Shown: one piece after another, positions 23,801 through 28,347 of the stretch
How the letters are laid out: the number at the start of each line of letters is the position of its first letter
How positions within the stretch are numbered: the first letter of the stretch is position 1
NCBI GenBank assembly: GCA_934648845.1
Contig: CAKUFS010000008.1
Coordinates: forward strand, 18,733-82,732
Direction: 5' to 3'
Length of the DNA: 64,000 nt
DNA from: an uncultured Eggerthellaceae bacterium
Lineage (GTDB): Bacteria > Actinomycetota > Coriobacteriia > Coriobacteriales > Eggerthellaceae
Position numbers and translations under genes: made by a program
Notes under the pieces: model-generated
The model's database searches: none
Told to the model about the DNA's origin: nothing
What the model saw: only the letters and a program-made list of their open reading frames with translations

Positions 23801-25234
23801 TACGGAAAGCTCATAGCCGCCTTCGGGTCCAACGGTCACATCGGTACCGTACATTTCGCTGTTCAAAACGGTGAAGTTGATGGCCTTCTCGTCAATGCCA
23901 ATCTGCTCGGTATGGCCCTTGCCCACCAGGGAGCCATCGGCACCAACGTAATTCACCGTAATGATCTTCTGACCTTCGGGCACCACGGGCTGCGCGTCAA
24001 TCTTGCCAATCAACGCGTACGTGCTGAAGTGCTCCGCGGCAAAAGCATCGGTTGCGGAATCAAGCGTTGCAACAGGCGTCACCTTATCAAGAGCGTCGGT
24101 CACGTGGTACACGCCCACGGAATCGCCCTTCAGGTTCACGCCCTCAAAGTTCACGGAAACAGGACCCTTCGGTTCAATCGCGTTGCCCTGAGCATCGGTA
24201 AACGTAATGTCAACAACAACAGAATCAACCATTTCCTTGTTCTCGGCGGCAGCTGCAGTTTCGAGCATCTTCTCAACGGCTTTGTCTTTCACCAGAGAAA
24301 CGCTCATCACGGCATCGGCGGGAAGCATACCTTCGCTGCCCTTGACTACCACGTTGATACCGCCAAACAAATTGAAGAAGCCGCCAATGTGATTCACGGA
24401 GAACGTGTTCACGGCAGGCTCGGGTGCCGGCTCAGATGCAGCCGGAGTATCGGAAGAGGAAGCCGCTTCGCCAGCAGGCTGCGCGGGAGCTGCCGGCTTT
24501 TCAGTTGCAGTTGCGTCTGCCTTGGGAGTCTTGGTGGCGGGGGTTACGTCACCGGCGGCAGCGTTATCGGTTGCGGGCGTCTTGTCGTCCGCGGCGGTCG
24601 CTTCGGCTGCACCCTTGTTGGCATCGGTGCCAGCTGCAGCGTTCGCGGCATTGTTACTATTATTAGTAGAAGCAGCACCCTGGGAAGCATCGGGAGCTTC
24701 AACGCCCTTGTTGTCTTCCGCAGTCGCAGCGCCTTCGGCATCATCGGTTGAGGCAGGCTTCTCAGTTTCGGCGGCAGCGGGTGTTTCGGCTGCAACAGCA
24801 ACCGCCTTCACCACAAGCTTCGCGCCCTCAACAGGCGTGAAGGAATACTGCCCGCTCGCATTCGGAGACAGCGTGCCACCGGCGTACGAAACTTCGGAGA
24901 GCGTGTAGTCGGGACCAGGCGTGGCGGCGTTGTCGTACGGCGTTACCGTGAACGTAACCACCTTATCTGCCGCGGCGGGCAAATAGCCCAGCGCATCGAC
25001 ATCGGCCTGCTTATATGAAATCTGCGTTGAGGTGTCGGTGATAACAACGTTTTCCAACGAAGTCTTCACCTGGACAAATGAGTCGTCTTTTGCACCTCCC
25101 TGGATGAATTCAGCAAATGCATTGAAGTGGCTGAACGTCACCACCATAGCAATGGAGAGAAAAACTGCTAATACCTTCGTCGAAAGGCTATAGCGACTTG
25201 TTGCATTCTCCGGATTCGCTATTGCATGTTTCAT
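8897..25234 (-). CDS. Giant repetitive surface protein (5,445 residues) with InlB-type, MBG-type and DUF7507-type repeats
   Basis: The uninterrupted frame is 16.3 kb. Order of parts: signal peptide (about 1-41, hydrophobic core after SLSTKVL); Ala/Thr/Asp-rich linker (about 140-275); InlB/Listeria-Bacteroides-type beta-grasp repeats with FTGWY/YAKW signatures (about 420-1900) including two Cys/His inserts; 32 MBG/YDG-type repeats of 88-95 residues (about 2055-4908); four DUF7507/DUF11-like Ig units (about 4910-5365); one TM helix (about 5372-5393, HSCWVHWLMLLGI); and an acidic Ala/Glu/Pro-rich cytoplasmic tail of about 50 residues. No LPXTG is present, so membrane anchoring by the helix is expected. 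Such architectures act as adhesins or cell-surface stalks. It is third in a cluster after a SARP regulator and a small unknown gene, and precedes a small membrane-protein gene. Confidence 0.93.
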   Translation of the reverse strand: MKHAIANPENATSRYSLSTKVLAVFLSIAMVVTFSHFNAFAEFIQGGAKDDSFVQVKTSLENVVITDTSTQISYKQADVDALGYLPAAADKVVTFTVTPYDNAATPGPDYTLSEVSYAGGTLSPNASGQYSFTPVEGAKLVVKAVAVAAETPAAAETEKPASTDDAEGAATAEDNKGVEAPDASQGAASTNNSNNAANAAAGTDANKGAAEATAADDKTPATDNAAAGDVTPATKTPKADATATEKPAAPAQPAGEAASSSDTPAASEPAPEPAVNTFSVNHIGGFFNLFGGINVVVKGSEGMLPADAVMSVSLVKDKAVEKMLETAAAAENKEMVDSVVVDITFTDAQGNAIEPKGPVSVNFEGVNLKGDSVGVYHVTDALDKVTPVATLDSATDAFAAEHFSTYALIGKIDAQPVVPEGQKIITVNYVGADGSLVGKGHTEQIGIDEKAINFTVLNSEMYGTDVTVGPEGGYELSVSATDQAQYGITITDNQQIAIANLPSTEQISINLIIQGKETTYRVIEKTEKLNATGADKYDIKETVVNGRVGDIASFNPEQKEGFTATGFLDQVIKADASTVIEGAYDRNTYTLKYNTNGGSYIEPKSGVYEQEVTVFSESPSTALTCTKEVHQHTAVPTQDADKNKNKTIGCYTSTQHYGFMSRYWRWDLTCTKAEHTHNDACYTATSTFNPAPTKTGYVFGGWFLDEACTTPAPEKLTLTADAVVYAKWTASNAKYNIVYLKETLDENNNSTYSYFTSKEGTGIVGSTVSAPSNGTVKYYTYASGDTATIAADGSTIVYGYYNLTEYTIYFNLNKSNAKMNIGGNSYSNSDSLDNQYHFTVKLGQNIGTQWPTSAHIPAVGNSKFFTWNANGWSSAYASKIVYVTEDILDGANSANNIQAYASWENRLTTKYVRYWLQDADNGNVYVPSEEYCQPINLSDSLRAKTLNGFTLVGSGSNPSKPNGAIQADGSAVPNVNQSNVTIDGTNYSEVYNFYYTRNSANLKFYNGDNSTPENTVSVKFGANISSQNYTPSRPASADPEATFTGWYDNANCVGDPYSFATMPSNDVALYAKWVLPTKNTTIHLNYEGAGEPQVVQVTKGQPVDASLLPSEEELENHNPGYDFTGWYTDENCTVKFDQNRPIDADITIYAGWAKSTKVAYTVKHVAVRNGVETEISSVEARGTIGQDVKVVKLTDEALTAAGYEGYLCASGASQFLNLSAVAADNVVTFRYMTLDDLKYTVSYVYNGTTVFVENNGAPYDCKSDVAFSVYPNEEAQRWIAMNGYTLKSTFVKVEPGQNAVFELILAPYTITYDLQGGAFAEGVTAPETYTISQVSGTNTVAIPNPESTGRTFAGWTLTEGTYVHDSDTPSDTLEGNPQKDLVLGEVNGYKTIGHLTLKANWQDNAYAFVRFVDTDGTVVANDALAQRFGLTAAADANGWYTLGYEAISADKPASEYAAGTVVKDAPDAAYLTGIKFDAAKLNKFPANAGFNGLDKIAWEQFMVDEGAFGYFDMPNVYHLNGSIQVNTVKYVDGVENEVVFPDVVGYGIAGDDYPQFGADPVRPGYLFTGWLAPNGTVMTTAEVEALKYTGDATYVAQWSEKKYDVTYVSAGNGTVSNTSGDKGLFVLSTDGITGATAVADLGYKFEGWYKGATFVTNAEVLTPAMVEPQLNYAMDGGKKVYENTEFTAKFVKDDTQTHRLGYTVEYYKNGVLAQTSPVVYGGEAWIGDATSLTVKEGAGAGEVATSSKFPGYHFEKLTLNGATDIDVPFGSYDLTLAANAASSEGNVFKVYYVEDANVTINYVANTGGTVSTASEQVAPATGTAKGSTATASTGYVFDYWSTDAAGQNKVGTDNLFVPEKNAQGIYEAATYYANFKLSGDKHVVAYEIHYFKQNAAGAYEEVIADAVAKKTSDEQQILTPATINVTESLDKNKYEGYVYATSTEAMNGGAAVTIDVFPNSYTNSTQAAGEEAYVINCYYDLRTDLSYTVKYYWAGDTSTTIAADETVTGQTFGATVSLPADKQKAIAGYTYKNNSGDITIAVSGNVINVYYYKNVDLTANSDTKTYNGAVQNVAGFTGAPADAQFNITVGAAGTAVGTYPAQFAAGTVGTVDATGNYIVSSVTDGALEITPLDVTVEITGKSATNEFDGNAHTVTGYTTTINNGLFTEDLISFTGTATATRTEVGTTYMGLAADQFASDDTHNFNVTFTVVADGFQTITPVAAEVIVDIYENARTVTYDGTEHTVAGYDATKTTISNPLYTADMFTATETAAWTAKGTDAGTYPVGVSADDFTNNATETFPNVRFVIHDGALVIDPVTEEVTVTVVGNSDTDEYDGTEHTVTGYQVTSITNAAYNESKFTFTGDATASRTDEGTTFMGLNAGQFANTDTTNFTNVTFVVTDGFQKITPAAAEVVVTITGNHATDVYDGNAHTVTGYTVDISNDLYTEADFTFTGTATATRTEVGTTDMGLAAGQFANNNKNFSRVTFKVTDGFQKITPVTDQVTVTINGNQITKTYDGNAHTANGYWVSIDNPLYTDADFTFSGMAMATRFDVGTMDMGMTADQFANTNPNFANVKFVVTDGWIKINPLDVEVTIVGANDTTEYDGNAHTVEGYAATADSALYNVDENVAFTGQATATRTDAGTTNMGLAVEQFENANANFDVTFIVIDGFQTITPVAAEVTVNIVGNSDTTEYDGAPHTVTGYTVTTSNPLYTEGDFAFSGDATATRTENGTTYMGMTAADFANKSANFANVTFIVTDGFQAIGAIDVVVTIVGNSDTKTYDGTEHTVTGYQVTNISNTLYTEADFTFAGTATAARTDAGMTPMGLKADDFTNKNENFKNVTFVVTDGYQTVDPLAVTVNVVGNSDTTEYDGNAHTVEGYVAEATSALYDTAANVQFTGTATATRTDAGTTNMGLAADQFSNTNGNFDVTFNVTDGFQTITPVAAEVMVTIDGNKVTTTYDGEAHRATGYTVGIDNPLYTDADFTFTGTAMAQRTDVGTTYMGLAEGQFSNVNPNFAKVKFVVTDGWVKIDPLAVTVNIAGNSNTTEYDGEAHTVEGYTATADSSLYDTVANIQFTGAATAARTDAGTTNMGLTSAQFTNGNDNFTVTFVVTDGFQKIEKIDAVVTIMGNAVTADYNGEVHAATGYVAEANTDLYNVATDFTFAGTASAARTDAGTTNMGLAASQFTNTNPNFKNVTFVVTDGFVKVNPIETTVTIVGNTVTTDYDGEVHTATGYAATAASALYDVNADILFTGTATAERTDAGTTNMGLAANQFANQNANFSKVTFVVTDGFAKVNPISVTVTINGSKITKTYDGTEHIAAGYAVGIDNPLYTPDDIAFTGTSTAQRTNVGTTNMGLAEDQFSNKNPNFTNVKFVITDGWMKIDPLAVEVTVEGANDVTEYDGNAHTVEGYTATASSDLYDTAANIKFTGAATATRTDAGTTNMGLTPEQFVNANDNFTVTFTVTDGFQTITPVAAEVTVTIVGNSATNDYDGEEHIVTGYQVTDISNPLYTEGDFAFSGDATAARTDNGTTYMGMTAADFANTSANFANVTFVVTDGYQAIGAIDVVVTIVGNHATDTYDGTEHTVTGYQVTNISSRLYTQDDFTFTGAAEAARTDAGTTNMGLAASQFTNNNANFKNVMFNVTDGYQTITPLAVEVAIAGNNDTTEYDGNAHTVEGYVATANSDLYDTAANIKFTGAATATRTDAGTTNMGLTPEQFVNANDNFTVTFTVTDGYQTITPVAAEVTVTINGSKITKTYDGTEHIAAGYAVGIDNPLYTPDDITFTGTSTASRTEVGTTYMGLAEDQFSSKNPNFADVKFVVTDGWMKIEPLAVIVTVTGNSVTADYDGTVHTATGYVATATSALYDTAANIQFTGDATATRTDAGTTSMGLAAEQFANTNANFDVTFTVIDGFAKVNPIATTVTIVGNTNTTEYDGNTHTVEGYVATAASALYDVNANIEFTGTAVAERTEIGTTNMNLAAAQFANNNPNFSTVTFIVTDGYQTITPVAAQVVVTIVGNTDTKTFDGAAHTATGYTVTTSSPLYTEADFTFAGAANATRTNAGTTNMGLAEDQFSNTNPNFADVKFVVTDGWMKIDPLAVEVAIVGNNDTAEYDGNAHTVEGYVATADSDLYDTAANIKFTGDATATRTNAGTTNMDLAAEQFANTNGNFTVTFTVTDGFQAITPVAAEVTVTIVGNTDTKTFDGEEHEITGYQVTGISNPLYTADDFTFAGDAIAARTNAGTTDMGLAADQVSNANDNFANVAFNVIDGWMKIDPLAVTVTIVGNNDTAEYDGNAHTVKGYVATADSDLYDTAANIKFTGEATATRTNAGTTYMNLTNNQFSNTNGNFDVTFVVTDGFQAIGKTTAVVTIVGNTVTADYDGKEHAVDGYTVSIDTPLYTENDFTFTGTAAAARTDAGTTNMGLTSGMFVNNNDNFETVVFNVTDGYVKVDPIAATVTVVGNTATNDYDGNAHTVEGYVATASTPLYDVTANIQFTGAATATRTDAGTTNMGLAADQFSNTNPNFSTVTFVVTDGWQKIDPITATVTIVGNNVTTDYDGMVHTAEGYVATADTPLYKVDTIRFAGAATATRTDAGTTNMGLAADQFYNTDANFTDVTFVVTDGFVTINPIEATVEIVGNSNTTEYDGNAHTVEGYVATASTPLYDVTANIQFTGAATATRTDAGTTDMGLAADQFSNTNPNFSTVTFVVTDGFQTITPVAGKVTVTVTEKSDTVEYDSNEHSITGYKSIVADNPLYNVATSVAETPTAAWTAAGTNAGMYPVGIAPEDFANTNSNFAEVAFVVVDGALEITPVAAEVVVTVTEKSDTVHYDAAKHSITGYKSIEANNLLYDVTTSVAETPTAAWTAEGVLVGTYPVGIVASDFENTNGNFAKVTFAIVDGALVIDDQNVPDDEVVNKTHDGRIDGTAATDLGKTITFDITVKNIYNETKTITLEEKEGYELSETTFDLAPGQEKTVTATHVVTESDLLAGEIENVVTAKFGDMSWTATDKVTPTKPYANLVVNKTSNVAAGTVVKMGDVIMYTITAHNDGNISIRNVVVTDELLDKEWTIQTLAPQQTVTFTEDYTVTQADSNRGYVTNVAVAKGDTEDPKNPEPDGEDDIIIPVETQIPALVLTKTADVTSGAVAGDVITYTVTATNSGTSLLTNIVVDDSLTGDRWNIDQLTPGDSRSFTTTYTVTVADMAAGSVVNAVTGTADNPTNDPTTVTPAQETTTTVTPVSGVNVNKVITSKPENGETYVLGEKIAYRVTVTNTGNVELTNIGLNDTLVPLEAIERLAPGASQDIDYTYTVTEKDVAAGAVVNMVTGTGTTPGDSNTPMATDTSEVSTKVSTEVIDDNPTPLATHDGHSCWVHWLMLLGILLTLIYGIGTAVRRKKFADDVAALDKELTGAAPAAKPEAATEPEVEAEPKPEAEAAKPVATDAE
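9160..10500 (-). repeat. Four DUF7507/DUF11-like Ig repeats (coding)
   Basis: About four units of roughly 110 residues, each with the pattern NKT...GD.I.YTIT..N.GN..L.N..V.D.L followed by LAPG and YTVT..D...G.V.N. The first (NKTHDGRIDGTAATDLGKT) is the most divergent. Such domains form extended stalk segments close to the membrane anchor. Confidence 0.75.
10510..19080 (-). repeat. Array of 32 MBG/YDG-type repeats (coding)
   Basis: I counted 32 consecutive modules with the frame V.VTI.GN..T..YDG..HT..GY ... R.D.GTT.MGL...QF.N...NF..V.F.VTDGF..I.P. Module size is about 264-285 bp. The first module has YNG and the last two have YDS and YDA, so the edge modules are the most divergent. Some modules are almost identical at DNA level, for example around 13883-13980 and 15210-15310. 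The array therefore carries higher-order duplication and would be hard to assemble from short reads. Confidence 0.9.
20430..23980 (-). repeat. InlB/Listeria-Bacteroides-type repeats with Cys/His inserts (coding)
   Basis: Several copies of the beta-grasp repeat are seen by signatures such as GYVFGGWFLDEACT, ATFTGWYDNANCVGDPY, YDFTGWYTDENCTVKF and YLFTGWLAPNG, each about 65-80 residues. Between two copies lie paired motifs LTCTKEVHQHT and LTCTKAEHTHNDACYT (around 23165-23370), which look like metal-binding or disulfide-linked knuckles. Confidence 0.75.
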
Positions 25235-25261
25235 CTTGTCACCTACCTCTTCCCGCTTTCC

Positions 25262-25283
25262 GCGTGCAAACCCCGATGCACGC
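25262..25283 (-). other. Hairpin in the leader of the giant surface-protein gene
   Basis: GCGTGCA (25262-25268) and TGCACGC (25277-25283) pair perfectly across an 8-base loop, 28 bases before the start codon. No T run follows, so it is not a terminator. It may stabilise or regulate the leader between the upstream small gene and the 16-kb gene. A tandem octamer TATCAACC lies further upstream at 25334-25349. Confidence 0.45.
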
Positions 25284-25354
25284 TTACCCGCTTTTAGATC
25301 TTCCTCTTACTGCCTGTGCTCTGCACTGCTGCTTATCAACCTATCAACCGATCG

Positions 25355-25789
25355 CTAGACACACGATCCGGCCAATTCACCAGCAGCTTTGCTTTCGGCG
25401 GCATCGTTCGACAAAATATCGACCGTTGCCAAAAGCAGCTCCAAAAAACTGCGGAACTTCATCTCAACACCGCGTTCCACCCAGGTCATCTTGCCTTGCC
25501 AACTGCAGTGCTGGCGAAACATAATGTCCAGGCGAAACGTTGCCAAGCGACCCGCGTGCGACCCGCCGGCAAAACTTGTCTGTCGGTAATCGGACGAATT
25601 CGCTTTGTCCATGCAGTCCAAAACATCTTCTATCGTCAGCGCAAACGTGACCGCATTGTCGAACCAAACGCCCTCCGGCAAGCTGCGATGATAGATAGTT
25701 CCCTGTATTTGCGGCGTTGCTTCATCCACGGACACAACGAACTCGTTCGAGTTCACCGGCGCGAAAAGATCATTTTTCACGTATTTCAT
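25355..25789 (-). CDS. Conserved-looking small protein of unknown function with FRQHCSWQG motif
   Basis: 144 residues, soluble, no signal peptide. Core features are GTIYHRSLPEGVWFDNAVTF (about 30-50), then RLATFRLDIMFRQHCSWQG and KFRSFLELLL near the C-terminus. I have the impression of a widespread uncharacterised family with an xWQGxxxW core and FRSxLELL tail, but cannot name it. The ATG at 25789 is chosen because GGGAGGCG lies 3-10 bases upstream; an in-frame start 16 codons earlier lacks this. The gene follows a SARP-type promoter and precedes the giant surface-protein gene by 120 bases, so it is the promoter-proximal gene of that unit. Confidence 0.75.
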   Translation of the reverse strand: MKYVKNDLFAPVNSNEFVVSVDEATPQIQGTIYHRSLPEGVWFDNAVTFALTIEDVLDCMDKANSSDYRQTSFAGGSHAGRLATFRLDIMFRQHCSWQGKMTWVERGVEMKFRSFLELLLATVDILSNDAAESKAAGELAGSCV

Positions 25790-25864
25790 TTTCGCCTCCC
25801 GCGAAGAAACAATCAGGCCCGAACAAAACAGGAACATTTTTTGGCACTAGACATGCACGATTAC

Positions 25865-25896
25865 AGTATCCAAAAAGCGTTCCGTTTCTGTTCCGT
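25865..25896 (-). promoter_or_regulatory. SARP-type operator and promoter of the surface-protein operon
   Basis: On the minus strand the heptamer ACGGAAC occurs twice, at 25896-25890 and 25885-25879, a period of exactly 11 bases (the match extends to AAACGGAAC). Eight bases after the second copy comes a -10-like GATACT (25870-25865). Direct heptamers 11 bp apart placed 8 bp before the -10 element are the described binding arrangement of Streptomyces antibiotic regulatory proteins. A SARP/BTAD gene lies just upstream. Predicted transcription starts near 25858 and gives a leader of about 70 bases. Confidence 0.65.
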
Positions 25897-26076
25897 TTTC
25901 GATGATTTTGCGGAAGTTTTTTAAATTTTTTGTAAGGGGACGCTCACATCACGTGAGCGGCGGCACGAAAGCTTCCCAGCGCAATGCCGCGAAGGAGCCG
26001 CTCAGTTAGGGCACTCGCACGAAGCGGTAACACCCATGCACTTGACATTATGCAAGGTCAGGGCCCTGTTTCATCG

Positions 26077-27327
26077 CTAACACGAAGCTACAGGATCCGT
26101 TAAAACATACCATTCAGCGGAAACGCGTGCATCTGAACGAGGAAATCGGTCGTGAAAGGCAGACTTCAAGCGGTGCAGAATTGCCTCGGCGTTTTCCTCA
26201 CCAGCCTCGGGAAGCAGCACTAAAAACTGCTTGGCATTCAGCCGCGAATACACATCCCCACTGCGCAAATGCTGCGAAAGAATGGCCTCCACGCGACGGG
26301 CGTCAAGCGCGACATTCTTCGAATTGTCGTAAGAAATGGCAACCACCACGGCATTACGCTTCGCGCGGCCCGCATTACGTGCTTCGCGACGCACAAGCGA
26401 CAAGAACGAGTTCCAGTCGCAACGCATTCCCTTGCCGTCAAACGCCTCTTCGTTCAAGATGCAACGCACCGAATCAATGGGCATTACTTCACCACTGATT
26501 GCCTGACGTGCCTCTTCGTAGGCAAGCTGCAATTCAGAAGAAGGAACAACGCCCAACTTGTCGTTGAACAGCTTGCTCACGTTTTCGAACACCGCAACGG
26601 CTTTTTCGGGACAACCCGATGCCGTAAGCGCGCGGATGTAGCGGATGTTCAACTCTTCCGATTCCGGCGCAAAACGCAGTGCACGCTCGCAAACTGCAGC
26701 AATTTCGGACATGTTTTCCTCGCCGCTCAGCAGACGCGTAAGAGTCAGGCACTCGTTGATATACGCCGAGCGACCGTATGCGTTAATGGGAGCAACCCAG
26801 CTTTCGCCCTCAAAGCCAGGAAGAAAATCGCCGCGATAGATATCAACGGCGCGTTTATGCAGGTCAATGCGCTCTTCGGCACTCTGAGCAAGATCGGCCT
26901 TGGCAATAAAATCTTGGAAGATATCCAGGTCAACCAACGTCGTATACTGCGGATTCCATCGGTATGCACCCGGGCGCGCCACAATCAAGTCGCGCGCATG
27001 CGGCAGCCCCAAGTTCGCCAGCGCATCACGCGCACGGCTCACGTTGTGCTGAAGCGTTTTCAGCGGATCGTCGCGTTTTTGGGTTTCGTCCCACAGCACT
27101 TCGAAAAGCTCGTTAACGGGAACATCACGATCGCGATGAATCACCAGATAAGCCACTAGCATCCAAATACGACGGCCGCGACCAGCTATATTAATGGATT
27201 CGTTTTCAGGGGTACCCTCTTCAGGATTTTGCGTGCTCAGAGAAAAAGCGCCCAGCGTGCGCACAAAAATGGAACCCTGAGCGGGATTGTTGTCCTGGCG
27301 CGTTTTTCCAGTCGTCGTCTTTGCCAT
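26077..27327 (-). CDS. SARP/BTAD-family transcriptional regulator with C-terminal degenerate cyclase-like domain
   Basis: 416 residues. An OmpR/PhoB-type winged helix (about 20-115) begins with RTLGAFSLST. The bacterial transcriptional activation domain (TPR-like, about 125-280) carries the family signature VDIYRGDFLPGFEG. The last 120 residues resemble a GGDEF or cyclase fold in pattern (RSGDVYSRLNAKQFLVLLPE), but the GGDEF residues are missing, so catalysis is unlikely and a ligand-sensing role is possible. No P-loop is present, so this is a small SARP and not an AfsR/LAL type. It is the first gene of the cluster that leads to the giant surface protein. A SARP-type direct repeat sits at the next promoter. 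The ATG has GGGGGAGAT as ribosome site. Confidence 0.88.
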   Translation of the reverse strand: MAKTTTGKTRQDNNPAQGSIFVRTLGAFSLSTQNPEEGTPENESINIAGRGRRIWMLVAYLVIHRDRDVPVNELFEVLWDETQKRDDPLKTLQHNVSRARDALANLGLPHARDLIVARPGAYRWNPQYTTLVDLDIFQDFIAKADLAQSAEERIDLHKRAVDIYRGDFLPGFEGESWVAPINAYGRSAYINECLTLTRLLSGEENMSEIAAVCERALRFAPESEELNIRYIRALTASGCPEKAVAVFENVSKLFNDKLGVVPSSELQLAYEEARQAISGEVMPIDSVRCILNEEAFDGKGMRCDWNSFLSLVRREARNAGRAKRNAVVVAISYDNSKNVALDARRVEAILSQHLRSGDVYSRLNAKQFLVLLPEAGEENAEAILHRLKSAFHDRFPRSDARVSAEWYVLTDPVASC

Positions 27328-27495
27328 GATTCATCTCCCCCTCTTGATTCCATGCGCTCCGTTGAATGTTCAATATAACATATATGCAAACGTCTACTAT
27401 TGAGTGATAGATATCATATTATTTATAGCACATATTTTAACCTAGAATTGCCCCGCAGGCACTGTTTATCACATTTTTAATTGACGCTTGCGGCG

Positions 27496-27519
27496 AAAAT
27501 GGGACATATGTCCCATTTT
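27496..27519. promoter_or_regulatory. 24-bp perfect palindrome upstream of the SARP gene
   Basis: Core ATGGGACATATGTCCCAT with flanking A and T tracts makes a perfect 24-base inverted repeat centred at 27507/27508. It is about 170 bases before the SARP start. It could be an operator, or with a 4-base loop a bidirectional terminator. The adjacent 27360-27440 segment is very AT-rich, as expected of a promoter region. Confidence 0.5.
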
Positions 27520-27649
27520 TCAGGGGTCAAAGTAGACCCTTTGGAACACAAGTTGGCACGTGCTCTTTCAGGCATTGTAACACGATAAGCTGCAGAAACG
27601 CTGAAATCGGTAACGGCAGTAGAGCGGAAATGGCGAGAGTGGCCCTGGA

Positions 27650-27943
27650 CTAATCTGACCAAACCACACTGCGACGATTGTTTCGTTTCGCGCGGTAAAT
27701 CTTCTTTCTCGATTCAAGTTGTCGAAAAATCGGAGCTAATGCGCAAAATATTCCTGTTCGGGGTAGGTAGGCAAACCAACACCAAGAGAGCCATCCTGCA
27801 TTGCTCCCTGTGACCTGGGGAAATGCGATGTAAAACGCTGCGTATCCAAGTAAAACGAACGGAACCGCGATGTTTCCGCTCATGCATATGCCCCGAACAG
27901 GAATATTTTGCACATTGACAGCGAAAAACGACAACATGGACAT
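27650..27943 (-). CDS. Possible small hydrophobic protein (doubtful)
   Basis: A frame of 97 residues with two to three hydrophobic segments (GNIAVPFVLLGYAAFYIAFP and WLSWCWFAYLP) and a basic C-terminus. It is the only protein-like frame in the 1-kb stretch between the SARP gene and the transglutaminase gene. No ribosome site, no family and no clear promoter are seen, and the start is uncertain. It may be a chance frame or a decayed membrane gene. Apart from it, the stretch 27328-28347 holds the palindrome, the parS-like site and the inverted repeat listed separately. Confidence 0.25.
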   Translation of the reverse strand: MSMLSFFAVNVQNIPVRGICMSGNIAVPFVLLGYAAFYIAFPQVTGSNAGWLSWCWFAYLPRTGIFCALAPIFRQLESRKKIYRAKRNNRRSVVWSD

Positions 27944-28098
27944 GAAGCAAAGAAGTGAGAGGATGGGAGAGCGCGAATAGAGGGCAGAACGGGACGAGAA
28001 AGAAGGCGGCCGCACCGGAGCAAAAAGCAGCAGGGCGATGCGCGCATGTCAAAACTGCATACAGCCTCAAGCGTGCGTCAACTAACGCACCACCGCAT

Positions 28099-28114
28099 TG
28101 TTTCACGGGAAACA
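28099..28114. other. parS-like site, one mismatch
   Basis: TGTTTCACGGGAAACA differs from the ParB consensus TGTTTCACGTGAAACA at one central base. The dyad extends outward (GCAT...ATGC), forming a hairpin of 11-12 bp per arm. It is about 18-20 kb from the parAB genes. Confidence 0.65.
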
Positions 28115-28180
28115 ATGCGTTATCTATAACGGATCGGCTGTTTTACTATCCCGCCCACCAGGGAATACGATAGAATGGAC

Positions 28181-28204
28181 TTTGTATGCTCATACGCATA
28201 CAAA
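28181..28204. promoter_or_regulatory. Inverted repeat upstream of the transglutaminase-like gene
   Basis: TTTGTATGC (28181-28189) and GCATACAAA (28196-28204) are perfect 9-base arms around a 6-base spacer. It lies next to a -10-like GATAGAAT (28169-28176), about 150 bases before the gene. An operator is plausible; no T run supports a terminator. Confidence 0.4.
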
Positions 28205-28347
28205 TGCGATTCGCGCTCTCGTATGGAAGCTTGAACCGTGCCCACGTGCGTGCGCAGGGGCAAATGCCTTTACTACTGCACGCGCCAACCAAACCGACAA
28301 CAATTACGCGCCTGCGCACCCGCTGAAAACCAGCAGAAAGGCAGCTC

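Noticed and set aside
25334..25349. Tandem octamer TATCAACC upstream of the giant gene as a second SARP operator
   Set aside because: Period is 8, not 11, no matching -10 at the right distance, and the word differs from ACGGAAC.
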